From: Orientallactaga sibirica
Taxonomy: Eukaryota > Chordata > Mammalia > Rodentia > Dipodidae
DNA length: 64,000 bases
Assembly: GCA_036365145.1 (NCBI GenBank)
Contig: JAEOAD010000040.1
Coordinates: 13,952,501-14,016,500 of the forward strand
Direction of reading: 5' to 3'
Position numbers and translations under genes: made by a program. The first letter of the stretch is position 1; every line of letters begins with the position of its first letter. This document shows, in pieces, positions 43,126 through 52,890 of this stretch. Under the pieces are notes generated by a model. It worked only from the letters and a program-made list of their open reading frames with translations. It ran no database searches and was not told where the DNA came from.

Positions 43126-44415
43126 TCTGAATGAATGATGAGTGAAATATTTCCAAATTTGGTGACAATAACAACACACAGACCTAAGGAGCTCAATGAA
43201 ACATGAGCAGAATTAACACAAAGACAATCATAATGCATGGAATTCATCATCAAACTGATAGAAACACGATACAGGGAAAAAGGAAAGCAGCCGGTGAGGA
43301 GAAAAGATGCCCCTACCACCCACCGGATGATGTGCTGGTTTGAATTATGTCCCCCATAAACTCATGTGTTCAGAATGCCTGGTCCCCAGCTGGTGTCAGC
43401 GTGGGAGGTGGAGTCTTGCTGGAGAAGGTGTGTTGTTGAAGGTGAGCTTAGGAGTGTTATAGCCACTTCCTGTTAGACTTATGCTCACTCTCTTGCTGCT
43501 GTTTTCCACCTGCTGTGGCAGAGGTAATGTCAGCCTGTGCTCGTGCCATGCTTTCCCTGCCATCATGAAGTTCCCCCTAAAGACTGGAAGCCAAAGTAAA
43601 TCCTTTTCTCCCATGAGCTGCATTTGGTCACGTGCTTTGGCCCTGCAACGAAAAGGTGACCAGGACAGAGGCTTACGATGTGTGTGATGGCTGGCTTTTT
43701 ACTGGAAGGAATGAGCAGGAAAAAAAAACTGCATGATACCTTTAAAGTTCAAGAAGCAGGAAAGATATAGCTGCTTACTATGAATTAACTGGATACTCAG
43801 TAAAAATCTTTAAAAGTGAAGACGATCCATCCTTATGCCCAAGAAGAATTAACAAGTGAAATTACAAAGTATTCTGAATTAGGTAAGAAAATAGGGGCAA
43901 TCCAAGATGTCTAACCTAGAAATAGCATGTTTAAAAGGCTCAAAAAAATGGAGAGCTCCTGCTTCATGAATTCTAAACTCAGTAATTTGTTAATTTTCCC
44001 CCAAATTCACTTGTAGATTCAATACAGATTCTATTAAAAGTCCAATATACTCCTTAAAAAAAGAAAAAGAAATTGCCAAGGTGGTATAAATTGTAGATTT
44101 GAACTCAAAGAATATAAACTATCAAAATAACTCAGGAGAAAAAACTCAGATTATAAAAATTGTTATGAAGTAATAATAATTCAGAAGTTGTGTTTTCCCA
44201 TAAAAAATAGACAAATTGGTTAATAGAACAGAACAGAGTAGTCAACAAAACAGAATAGATAATCTAAAAATTATGGTGTGTGCATAATATATATATATAT
44301 GCATAAATATATATAATATTGCCAATTGACGTTACACAGGCAACAAGACAATATAGTGAAAACCCTAAATACAAACGAAGGGAATCTATATGGCCCAGGG
44401 TTAGCCACCTAACTA
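43126..44415 (+). mobile_element. L1 sense remnant (duplicate)
   Basis: Copy of 39845-41130. Around 43940-44000 it differs more from its partner than elsewhere (AATGGAGAGCTCCTGCTTC, CAGTAATTTGTTAATTTTC). Confidence 0.7.
43333..43667 (+). mobile_element. MaLR solo LTR (duplicate)
   Basis: Copy of 40052-40386, same length. Confidence 0.88.
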
Positions 44416-44511
44416 TCCAAACAGGGACAAAATTCCCATAGTGTGACATTTGTCTTGTTTTGAGCTAGACAAAGTTTGTCCCCCAAGCTTTTGTTTCCCA
44501 AGATGCTTTTT

Positions 44512-44718
44512 AAAAATGATTTTATTTATTTATTTGAGAGAGAGAGGCAGAGAGAGAGAGTGAGTATGGGTGCACCAGGACCTCCTGTCACTATAAACAA
44601 GCTCCAGATGCAGGGGCCACTTTGTGCACCTGGCTTACGTGGGTACTGGAGAATCAAACCTGGGTTGCTAGGCTTGGCAGGCAAGTGCCTTAACCTCAGA
44701 CACATCGGTCCAGGCCCC
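44512..44718 (-). mobile_element. DIP-type SINE (duplicate)
   Basis: Copy of 41224-41428; its B-box-side sequence reads AATCAAACCTGGG where unit 1 has AATTGAACCTGGG. Confidence 0.9.
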
Positions 44719-45070
44719 ACAAGACGCTTTCTTGAAAAGATGGTTGCAGGGTTAAATATGTTTGAGTGATTACCCATTCTCTCTTGTTCTTAGAAACTAA
44801 AGTCATGATTATCAAATGTTCTCAAAAGCATCTGTATTAAAGGAAAATGATGGTCCTTCATGCAATGATTTAAGGATTTACTTGACCAGAGAACTCCATT
44901 CTTTTGACATGAAGCCTGTTACTATGGAAAACATTGTTTGGAGCACATTTTTTCAAGGGTCAACTTCCGCAAGGTTGCCATGATCATTGAGAACCCTCCC
45001 TGCAGCACCACTAAGGTGGGTGGGTTTGGGGGAAAGACGCTGTCTAATCATGAAGCATAAAAACTCCAGA

Positions 45071-45225
45071 TGAGCCAGGCTTGGTGGCGCACGTCTTTAA
45101 TTCCAGCACTCGGGAGGCAGAGGCAGGAGGATTTCCATGAGATCAAGGCCACCCTGAGAATACAAAGTGAATTCCAGGTCAGCCAGCTCTAGAGCAAGAC
45201 CTTACCTTGATTTAAAAAAAAATAA
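45071..45225 (+). mobile_element. B1 SINE (duplicate)
   Basis: Copy of 41785-41940; the A tail is shorter and interrupted by a T. Confidence 0.95.
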
Positions 45226-45385
45226 AAAACCCTCCAGATGACATTATTTATGTTTGGGATTTCATGAGGGTGGTAAGTGGTGGTTAGGGTTGGAGTAGGG
45301 GCATAAATAAAAGAGGACTAGCCGTCATTAGTTGACTTGCCTTAAATGGATAATGGATACATGAGGATTATTCACACTTTTCTAT

Positions 45386-45570
45386 TTTTTTTTATTATTT
45401 ATGGGGGGGCTTGCGGAGAATGGGTGGGCCAGGGCCTCTAGCTACTGCAAATGAACTCCAGAACCATGCACCATCAAGCGCATCTGGCTTACGTGGGTTC
45501 TAGAGAGTTGAACCTGGGTCTTAGGCTTCATAGGCAAGCCCCTTAGCCACTAAGCCATCTCTCTAGCCCA
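45386..45570 (-). mobile_element. DIP-type SINE
   Basis: Begins about 16 bp after the right edge of duplication B. The GA tail is replaced by TATGGGGGGGCTTGCGG. Confidence 0.88.
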
Positions 45571-45604
45571 ACTTGGCATTTTTTGTCAGGTGTCATTTAA
45601 TGTA

Positions 45605-45920
45605 AAATGTTCCCTAGAGGCTCATGTATTTGAAATGAACATTTGGTCCCCCTCTGGTGGCACTGTTGGGAAGGATGTGGAACTTTTAGAAGGTGGAGCC
45701 TTGCTGAAAGAAGCGGGTCCCCTTTGGGGGGGGAGGTTGTAGCTTGGTTCCACCTCCTGTTCACCCTCTGTTTCCTGTCCGTGCTACAATGCGACCAGGT
45801 GCTTCATGTTCCTGCCACCAAACCTTCTCTCCACAGTGGAATGTATCTGCATGAAGCTGGAAGTCCCCTCGATGAGTTCTCTCCGCAAGTTGCTTCTGGT
45901 CAGGTGTGTGTTCACATGTG
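45605..45920 (+). mobile_element. ORR1-like MaLR solo LTR
   Basis: AGAGGCTCATGTATTTGAAAT, GGTCCCCCTCTGGTGGCAC, AGAAGGTGGAGCCTTGCTG and GCAAGTTGCTTCTGGTCAGG in order. Confidence 0.8.
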
Positions 45921-45998
45921 ACCTGGAGATTCACACTCAGGCAGTCTCAGCTCCTTTCATTCTTGCACACTTAATTGCTGAGCTCTCTCTCCAGCCCT
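45921..45998 (-). mobile_element. DIP-type SINE head fragment
   Basis: Only the head end is kept: TTAATTGCTGAGCTCTCTCTCC-AGCCC on the plus strand. Confidence 0.6.
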
Positions 45999-46017
45999 CC
46001 ACCTTAATTTTTTCTTT

Positions 46018-46247
46018 CATTTTTCTTGTTTATTTATTTATTTATTTGAGAGTGACAAACAGAGAGAAAGAAACAGAGAAAGAGAGAGAGAGTGGGCATG
46101 CCAGGGCCTCCAGTCACTGCAAATGAACTCCAGACGCATGTGCCACCTTGTGCATCTGGCTTAAGTGGGTACTGGGGAATCGAGCCTTGAACAGGGGTCC
46201 TTTGGCTGCACAGGCAAGTGGTTAACTGCTAAGTCATCTCTCCAGCC
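46018..46247 (-). mobile_element. DIP-type SINE, 9-nt-insert subfamily
   Basis: AATCGAGCCTTGAACAGGGG marks the subfamily; GAGTGACAAACAGAGAGAAAG tail. Flanks CCCTCCACCTTA and CCCTCCACTTTA form the duplication. Confidence 0.94.
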
Positions 46248-46261
46248 CCTCCACTTTATTT

Positions 46262-47046
46262 TTTTGACAGGATTTCTGGCTGATCCCTGAGCTCACTGAC
46301 TCAACTAGAGCAGCTTGCCAGTAAGCCACGGGGATCCTCCTGTGTCTGCATCCCCAGTAAGCCATGGGGATCCTCCTGTGTCTGCATCCCTAGTAAGCCA
46401 TTGGATCCTCCTGTGTCTGCATCCCCAGTTAGCCGCGGGGATCCTCTTGTGTCTGCATCCCCAGTAAGCCAATCCTCCCCAGTAAGCCACGGAGATCCTC
46501 CTGTGTCTGCGTCCCCAGTAAGCCACGGAGATCCTCCTGTGTCTGCGTCCCCAGTAAGCCACGGAGATCCTCCTGTGTCTGCATCCCCAGTAAGCCACGG
46601 AGATCCTCCTGTGTCTGCATCCCCAGTAAGCCAAGATCCCACTGGGATCCTCCTGTGTCTGCGTCCCCCCAGTAAGCCACGGGATCCTCCTGTGTCTGCA
46701 TCCCCAGTAAGCCACGGAGATCCTCTTGTGTCTGCATCCCCAGTAAGCCACGGAGATCCTCTTGTGTCTGCATCCCCAGTAAGCCACGGGGATCCTCCTG
46801 TGTCTGCATCCCCAGTAAGCCACGGGGATCCTCCTGTGTCTGCATCCACAGTAAGCCACGGGGATCCTCCTGTGTCTGCATCCTCAGTAAACCACGGAGA
46901 TCCTCCTGCGTCTGCATCCCCAGTGCCAAGATTACAGGTATGCACCACCACCATGCCTGACTTTTACACAGATTCTGGGAATCTGAACTCAGGCCCTCAT
47001 GCTTCCATGGCAACAGCATTGCTCACTGAGCCATCTCCCTGGTCCT
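46262..47046 (-). mobile_element. B4-type SINE expanded by an internal minisatellite
   Basis: Left part CCCTGAGCTCACTGACTCAA and AGAGCAGCTTGCCAGTAAGCC, right part CAAGATTACAGGTATGCACC, GGAATCTGAACTCAGGCCC and CACTGAGCCATCTCCCTGG match antisense B4. Between them one segment has been amplified (46320-46919). Confidence 0.85.
46320..46919. repeat. 36-bp minisatellite, about 17 units
   Basis: The unit runs from AGTAAGCCACGGGGATCCTC to CTGTGTCTGCATCCCC. AGTAAGCC recurs at 46320, 46356, 46392, 46463, 46517, 46553 and 46589, mostly 36 bp apart, with a truncated 18-bp unit at 46463-46480 and a variant unit at about 46625-46670. Because 36 is divisible by three and the unit has few stops, long frames open on both strands (up to 217 residues). 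These are artefacts. Confidence 0.96.
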
Positions 47047-47205
47047 AAGCCTTCCTCTTAACAAGTGTGTAATATACTATACCAGTCCCAAAGAGGACCA
47101 GACCGTCATAGCCTCTGGCCAGTGCATCTTCTCCCTGAGAGACAAACTGTACAGAAAACCAGATTATGCTTGCTATGTGTGGAGACTAAAAATACATAAA
47201 CCCAA

Positions 47206-47358
47206 GCCGGGCGTGGTGGTGCATGCCTTTAATCCCAGCACTCAGGAGGCAGAGGTAGGAGGATCGCCTTGAGTTCAGGCCACCCTGAGACTACATAGTG
47301 AATTCCAGGTCGGCCTGGGCTAGAGTGAGACCCTACCTTGAAACACAAACCAAAACAA
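47206..47358 (+). mobile_element. B1 SINE
   Basis: AGCCGGGCGTGGTGGTGCATG head, AACCAAAACAAAAAG tail. Confidence 0.95.
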
Positions 47359-47577
47359 AAAGACACCCTAACCCTAAGATTCTCAGAATTGAAGCAGGCA
47401 TGAGTCATCGTGCAGGTGGCATCTTCCCCATGTAGCTTCTACATGCTCTTTAGTGTTCTGTGCGTGGTGTTATACATGAACTTCCTTCCTTCTTCACCCA
47501 CAGCAAGCTGTCTTCCACCAGGAAATGGAAATCAGGCTGAGCATAGCAGTACTGCTCCAAATCCGCGTACTGTTTTT

Positions 47578-47787
47578 GTTATATTTTATTTCATTTATTT
47601 GACACACACAGAGAGAGAAACAGGCCGAGAGAGAATGGGCATGCCAAGACTTTCAGCCACTGTAGAGGAACTCCAGATGTATGTGCCACCTTGTGCAGCT
47701 GGCTTACATGGGTCCTGGGGAATCAAACCTGGGTCCTTTTGGCTTCGCAGGCAAGCGCCTTAACCGCTAGGCCATCTCTCCAGCCCC
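47578..47787 (-). mobile_element. DIP-type SINE
   Basis: TTTATTTGACACACACAGAGA tail, head CCATCTCTCCAGCCCC. Confidence 0.93.
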
Positions 47788-47920
47788 GCGCTCCAGTTTT
47801 AAAACCATCTGAGTGGAAGCTTTCCAGAATGGATAGCACCCTGCCTTCTTAATTATTACATAAGCTCCACTACTTAGGATATTTTGGGTGAACTGTGTGA
47901 AGTGGGACAAAGCTTTGCCT

Positions 47921-47951
<31 letters not shown>

Positions 47952-48360
47952 AAGTCTTGGTTCTGTATGCCACCAAAAAAGGCAAATGTGACCATGCCCA
48001 GTCACTTCGCTGACTTCCCCTTAATTCTGAGGCATTTTCCCACCAGAGACTATTAACCTCACCATGTCCAGTTCATATAAAACGATGACTGTAAAAGAAG
48101 AATGGGAAATATGTGAGATATTAAGATTCTTAAGTTGAAAACGAAGGGGGCAGGACAAATGCTGTTTGTACAATGCCTTTGAGGGATCACTAGGAAAGGG
48201 GCTCACAGTTACCTACAATCCACACTGTGGAAGAGAGGCTGGTTCAACCCTTCTAGGGAAAGAACATTCTCAGGAATGTTCCATGTCAGCAGCAGTGGTC
48301 ATTTTAAGTAAAAAAAAAAGCAAAATAATAAGTAAATAAATAAATAAATAATTTTTTTAA
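47788..48360. other. Unique sequence with microsatellites
   Basis: (CAA)n at 47923-47951 and (AAAT)n at about 48332-48350. No gene recognised. Confidence 0.5.
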
Positions 48361-48367
48361 ATACGTG

Positions 48368-48522
48368 GGGCTGGAGAGATGGCTCAGCAGTTAAGGTGCT
48401 TGCCTGCAAAGCTTAATCACCTGGGTTTGATTCCTCTGTACCCACATAAAGCTGCAGTGGCTAGAGGCCCTGGCACACACACACCCTGCTTGCAAATCAA
48501 TCAATAAATATTTTTTTTAAAG
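48368..48522 (+). mobile_element. DIP-type SINE, internally deleted
   Basis: Head and B-box-like GGTTTGATTCCTCTG are present, but CACATAAAGC joins directly to TGCAGTGGCTAG, losing about 45 nt of the body. Confidence 0.88.
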
Positions 48523-48539
48523 TTCTATGTGTAAATTTT

Positions 48540-49195
48540 GTGAAGACAAGTAGTGTGCATGTAGTGGAAAAGTCAAGAGAATTATTTTTGTAGTACAATG
48601 GATCCTAAAGGGTTTATCTCTTAAACCCTAGTGGAAGTCCCAGAAGACCCCACTGAGCTATTATGCATTTATCAGCAGCAATCCTGCCCAATAAGTCCTC
48701 GGAAAGGAAAACTATTTGTTTATGCACATCCATTGTCAATCTCCATTTCGTTTGTGAACAAAAGAAAGAGCTAATTACTGTGCTAACTGAATTTTTTTTT
48801 TATTGCCACAGGGCACAGGGAGCTGCAATCAGAGAAACAAGCATTTTCAATGTCAGTGATGGCAACATGCTAGTCCTTAAACCAATCACATCACAGACAA
48901 ATGACCTGAACTGAGTCAAGGGTCTTGTCCTAGGAGAAGTGGGACGGGAGAGAAACCCGACTTAAGCCATACGGACTAAGCGAAATTGTTATGGACTACT
49001 GAGGGGGGAGTTTCCAAAGGAAAAGATGCCGAGCTGACAAATCGCACATGTACCAAGAGGCACAACCAACAAAAGGAATGGCAGCCCTGGGTGTGCACAG
49101 CAGGTACTCACGGAGCAATTCCAGGACTGCAGCCCACAAGCCAGCTACGGGCCCACTGCTGCTTAGAGCATCTTCCCACTTCCTAAACCTTCCTC
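48540..49195. other. Unique stretch
   Basis: About 650 bp free of recognisable repeats. An 83-residue frame (48663-48914) has no known domain. Short motifs such as TTTGTTTATGCACATCC and GAGCTAATTACTGTGC look like the AT-rich homeodomain/forkhead-type words common in conserved noncoding DNA; this is impression only. Confidence 0.35.
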
Positions 49196-49204
49196 TTCCT
49201 TTTC

Positions 49205-49427
49205 TTTGAATGTTTTGAGAAAAAGTCTCATGTAGCCCAGGCTGACCTCAAACTCACTATGTAGCTGAGGATGACCTTGAACTCTTGATCCTCCTGCCTC
49301 CACCTCCCAGGCACTGAGATTATAAGTGTGTGCCACTATGCCCAGTTCATGTTGTGTTGGGGCTTGCACCCAGGGTCTCAGGTATGCTTGATGAGCACTC
49401 TGCCACCAGAGCTACACCCTCAGCTCT
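49205..49427 (-). mobile_element. B1-ID (B4-like) composite SINE
   Basis: Antisense B1 (GTAGCCCAGGCTGACCTCAA, CTGAGATTATAAGTGTGTG) continues into an antisense ID part (GGGGCTTGCACCCAGGG, GCACTCTGCCACCAGAGCTA). Confidence 0.82.
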
Positions 49428-49493
49428 GGAGAAGATATATTCTGAGCCTCTTAAATGCTGTCTTCAGTGGTTAGCAGCATTTAAGGAATTTTT

Positions 49494-49496
<3 letters not shown>

Positions 49497-49526
<30 letters not shown>
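49497..49526. repeat. (GT)n microsatellite
   Basis: Pure GT run of about 30 nt. Confidence 0.96.
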
Positions 49527-49527
<1 letters not shown>

Positions 49528-49574
49528 GTCAACTTCAAGTGTGGGTCCTCACTTTCCACTTTGCTTTTTTTCTT

Positions 49575-49793
49575 TAAAAAAATTGATTTTTATTCATTGA
49601 TTTGAGAGAGAGAAAGAGAGAGAGGCAGATAGAGAAAGAGAGAATGGGTGCATCAGGGCCTCTGTCCACTGCAAATGAATTCCTGACCCATGTGCCACCT
49701 TGTGCATCTGGCGTACATGGGTACTGCCAAATCAAACCTGGATCTTTAGGCTTCACAGGCAAGTTCCTTAACAACTAAGCCATCTCTATAGCT
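49575..49793 (-). mobile_element. DIP-type SINE, first of three in a row
   Basis: CATTGATTTGAGAGAGAG tail, body GGGCCTCTGTCCACTGC, head CCATCTCTATAGCTCC. Confidence 0.92.
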
Positions 49794-49809
49794 CCCCAAC
49801 TTGTTTTTT

Positions 49810-50031
49810 TTAAAATATATTTTATTTATTTATTTATTTGAGAGAGAGAGAGGCAGAGAAAGAGAGAGAGAGAGAGAGAATGGGCTTGCCAGGGCCTCCA
49901 GCCACTGCAAATGAACTCCAGATGCATGCACCCCCTTGTGCATCTGGCTTATGTGGGTCCTGGAGAGTCACACCAGTATCATTTGGCTTTGCAGGCAAAC
50001 ACCTTAATCGCTAAGCCATCTCTCCAGCCCC
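49810..50031 (-). mobile_element. DIP-type SINE, second of three
   Basis: TTTATTTATTTATTTGAGAG tail, TGCACCCCCTTGTGCATC body, head CCATCTCTCCAGCCCC. Confidence 0.94.
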
Positions 50032-50044
50032 CACCTTGTTTCTT

Positions 50045-50226
50045 TTTAATATTTATTAATTTATGAGAGGGAGACAGAGAGAGAGAGAGAATGGACAAGC
50101 CAGGGCCCCCTGCTTCTGCAAACTCCACAGTGGTGCATCTGGCTTTATGTGGGTACTGGGGAACTGAACCCAGGCTGGCAGGCTTTGCAAGCAAGTACCT
50201 TTAACCACTGAGCTATCTCTGCAGCC
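50045..50226 (-). mobile_element. DIP-type SINE, third of three
   Basis: Older variant with GCTTTATGTGGGTACTGGGG and a deletion in the mid body (AACTCCACAGTGGTGC). Confidence 0.9.
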
Positions 50227-50235
50227 CTCCACATT

Positions 50236-50462
50236 GTTTTTTCAGCAGGGTCTCTCTTGCTTGCAGATGCATTTGCCGGAGTAGCTGGTGCATTAGCTTC
50301 AGGATTCTCCTGCCTGTCTCCACTTCTTTTCACTCTGAAGATACCCTGGGATTATAGCCACTTTCACTACACATCCAGAAATGCCTGAAATCTGGGAATC
50401 GGTGCTTGGGTCTTCAGGATTGCACAGCATGTGCTTTACCTATTGAACCATCATCCCAGACC
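50236..50462 (-). mobile_element. B4-like composite SINE
   Basis: CAGCAGGGTCTCTCTTGCTTG, GATTCTCCTGCCTGTCTCC, GGGATTATAGCC and GTGCTTTACCTATTGAACC. Decayed. Confidence 0.6.
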
Positions 50463-50469
50463 AAGGGAA

Positions 50470-50665
50470 TGTTTGTTTTTATTTGAGAGAGAGGAAGAGG
50501 CAGAGAGAGAATGGGTGCACCAGAGCCTTTTCAGCTGCTGTGAATGAACTCCAGGCACATGCGGCCCCTTGTGCATATGTGGCAAATGTGGAACCTGGAG
50601 ATTCTAATAAGCCTTCTTAGGCTTCGCAGGCAGGCGCCTTAACCGCTAAGCCATCTCTCCAGCAC
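50470..50665 (-). mobile_element. DIP-type SINE, long-spacer-related
   Basis: TTTATTTGAGAGAGAGGAAGA tail; spacer TGTGCATATGTGGCAAATGTG and GGAACCTGGAGATTC resemble the long-spacer copies but are shorter. Confidence 0.88.
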
Positions 50666-51369
50666 CCAAGGAAATATTTTAATGAAAGTAAGAAGAGAGA
50701 GGGAGGGGGAAGGAGAGAAGAGGATGTGTGGAACGGGGGAGAAGGCAGGTCTGCTGAATGAGAGTGGACAGAAGAAGGGATTCATATATAGTCACCACTT
50801 TTGGTATTGTGCAGAAAAGACTGCCTGCTTCTTTGCTCTATGGCTAGATTGTGTGTTCTTCAAACTGGATTTGGTCACATGGTGAATTTAAGTGACGGGC
50901 ATAGTGACCTGTTTGCTCTCTTCTTTGTACAGGTCATAGCCACTTCCCAAGAGTCCTCTTTGTCATATGGCAAGGTCCAGGTGATCAGGCGGAATATGAA
51001 GAAACCTGGCCCTTGCACGTTGAGATAAAAAATCAGAATTCTCTTTTCAAAGATACACTCATACTCTTAGGAAGATTTCTGGAAAAAACTTTATCCTGCC
51101 CCACCACCACACACACCTCCTTACCAATTGCACAGCCAAGCATTCCTGAAAATGCTACTGCAGTTGAATTTAATTTTTTCCCAGGCTTTTCCATTTGACC
51201 TCAGATCCTTCTTTCCCTGGGGGGTTGGGGGGATCTGAGATTCCTGAAGAGTCATAGCATCTCTGATGCAGCCCGCGTCAGCCCTTGCATTCTTGTCTTT
51301 AACTGTACCCGTTAGCTCTCTCCAGAACTTTCTAAGAGATTCCCACTGGAAGGCCTTCTCTGCATGTCA
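50666..51369. other. Unique stretch
   Basis: Contains TTCTTTGTACAG-GTC at about 50931, which resembles a splice acceptor, but the following frame shows nothing recognisable. No gene supported. Confidence 0.4.
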
Positions 51370-51377
51370 CGTGTGTG

Positions 51378-51440
<63 letters not shown>
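51370..51440. repeat. (TG)n microsatellite
   Basis: About 70 nt of near-pure TG. Confidence 0.97.
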
Positions 51441-51441
<1 letters not shown>

Positions 51442-51476
51442 TTATCTGGGCATGTTCTTATAAATTAGACCATTCT

Positions 51477-51682
51477 GGGCTGGAGAGATTGCTTAGCAGT
51501 TAAGGCGTTTGCCTGCGAAGCCTAAGGACCCCGGTTCGATTCTCCAGGTCCTACGTAAGCCAGATGCACAAGGGGCGCACACGTCTGGAGTTCGTTTGCA
51601 GTGGCTAGAGGCCCTGGCGTGCCCATTCTCACTCTCCCTCTCTCTGTCTCTAATAAATAAATATAAAAATTTCTTAAAGAAA
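51477..51682 (+). mobile_element. DIP-type SINE, young-looking
   Basis: GGGCTGGAGAGATTGCTTAG head, CCCCGGTTCGATTCTCC, CpG-rich spacer GGGGCGCACACGTCTGGAG. Flanks ATTAGACCATTCT and AATAGACCATTCT form the duplication. Retained CpGs suggest recent insertion. Confidence 0.95.
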
Positions 51683-51696
51683 AAATAGACCATTCT

Positions 51697-52435
51697 AATG
51701 AATATGGGAAAACAACTCAACTGGACTGATATTCCGAGGCGTCTTCCTTCTCTGAATGACTGAATATGCGGGTTCCATGTTGCATGCTTAAAATTTCTGC
51801 CCTGCTCCAACCTAATGGCTGATAGTACAGGTAACGTGCTCCGAAATTCTGGTCACAGCTTGACATCCTGACTGTGGAAAATGACATATTCAGTAGGGTC
51901 TGAATAAAACGCAGCCATCGATGCAGTGGTATCTGCCGGGCTCCGGCTCCTGCCTTTTTGAGATTATATTATGTGTAGATATCATTACCTCTTGCTATTA
52001 TTTTACGCCTCTTCCTGGCTCTTTGTCTAATGCTTGGTTTCACAGGATGTCATTCAGACAGTGACAGGGCAGCCTCCGCTGTGGAAAGAGCTTCCCAAGC
52101 GACGTCTAAAGGGTAAAGGCTGTTTCTAATTAGACTTGACGGTTATTAAAGTGTGCCACTGTGTCTGTCTTTATTGAGAAGAGCTAGAAGGCTATGAGAG
52201 GTAGGGGGCTGTCCTGGTACCTGTGGCTGGTCTACCAATGAGCCCACAGTGTAGTTGTGTAAGGGTTACGGTGGGAATCCACTCCAGGGATGGGAGAAAC
52301 TGTAGTTCTTTATTCCAACAGCTTCAGGTCACTTCAGTAACTTCTCATATCCTTTAGGGGAAATAAAAAAACAAGTCCTTGATGTGGTCTGTCCCTCTAG
52401 GGCTCTGACCAACTAAATGTTTCCACAGCCTTCTC
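51697..52435. other. Unique stretch
   Basis: No repeat or exon recognised. Confidence 0.45.
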
Positions 52436-52439
52436 TCAC

Positions 52440-52890
52440 ACTGCCCTGCACCTTATCTTCTGAGCTCCATTTCTCTTGTCTGCCAAGCTTCACCTTGACA
52501 GGGCTTGTGTGCATCCCACTTCCTCTGCCCAGAATTGCTCTCCCCCCACACCTTTTTTTTAAAAATTAACTCGTTCTCACCCACATCTCAGCTCAGGGGA
52601 CGCTTCTGCTGAAAACGGATAGGAATAAATTCCCTCATACCCAAGCTGGGATGGAGGAACCAGAAGCGGCTTTCCGCCTTCTGTAATTGAGAAAATGCCT
52701 ATGTAAATAGTCACATCCAGATCTTTCTTAACCTGGGCCCTCCCTGTGCCTTCTGACACTATTCCATAGTGCTTACATGTGTGTCTGGCTATTTATCTGC
52801 CCAGAAGCTATTCTGACTGCTGAATTCTGGGCTTTGGAAAGGCAGAAAATTTGTGTGCTTAATAAATGTCTATTGGATGACTGTTCAAAA
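52440..52890 (+). mobile_element. L2 (LINE2) 3' end remnant
   Basis: CCTCTGCCCAGAATTGCTCTC, CCACATCTCAGCTCAGGGGA and the terminal GCTTAATAAATGTCTATTGG-ATGA are in L2 3'-UTR order. Confidence 0.6.

Larger units (their letters stand above)
42084..45369. repeat. Tandem segmental duplication B, unit 2
   Basis: Direct copy of 38798-42083. The junction reads CATGAGGATT followed by CTGAGCCATCTC, joining the unit's right end to a SINE head. Confidence 0.96.

Noticed and set aside
46301..47048. Four overlapping frames of 184-217 residues on both strands, resembling a repeat protein
   Set aside because: They are readings of a 36-bp minisatellite inside a B4 SINE. Equal openness on opposite strands and lack of any non-repeat domain argue against coding.
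47364..47377. Interstitial telomere-like ACCCTAACCCTAA
   Set aside because: Only about two units adjoining a B1 tail; easily chance.
48663..48914. 83-residue plus-strand frame
   Set aside because: No recognisable domain and a T-run inside; conserved noncoding DNA is at least as likely.
50920..51030. Splice-acceptor-like TTCTTTGTACAG followed by an open frame
   Set aside because: No matching donor, no recognisable protein, and such motifs are common by chance.
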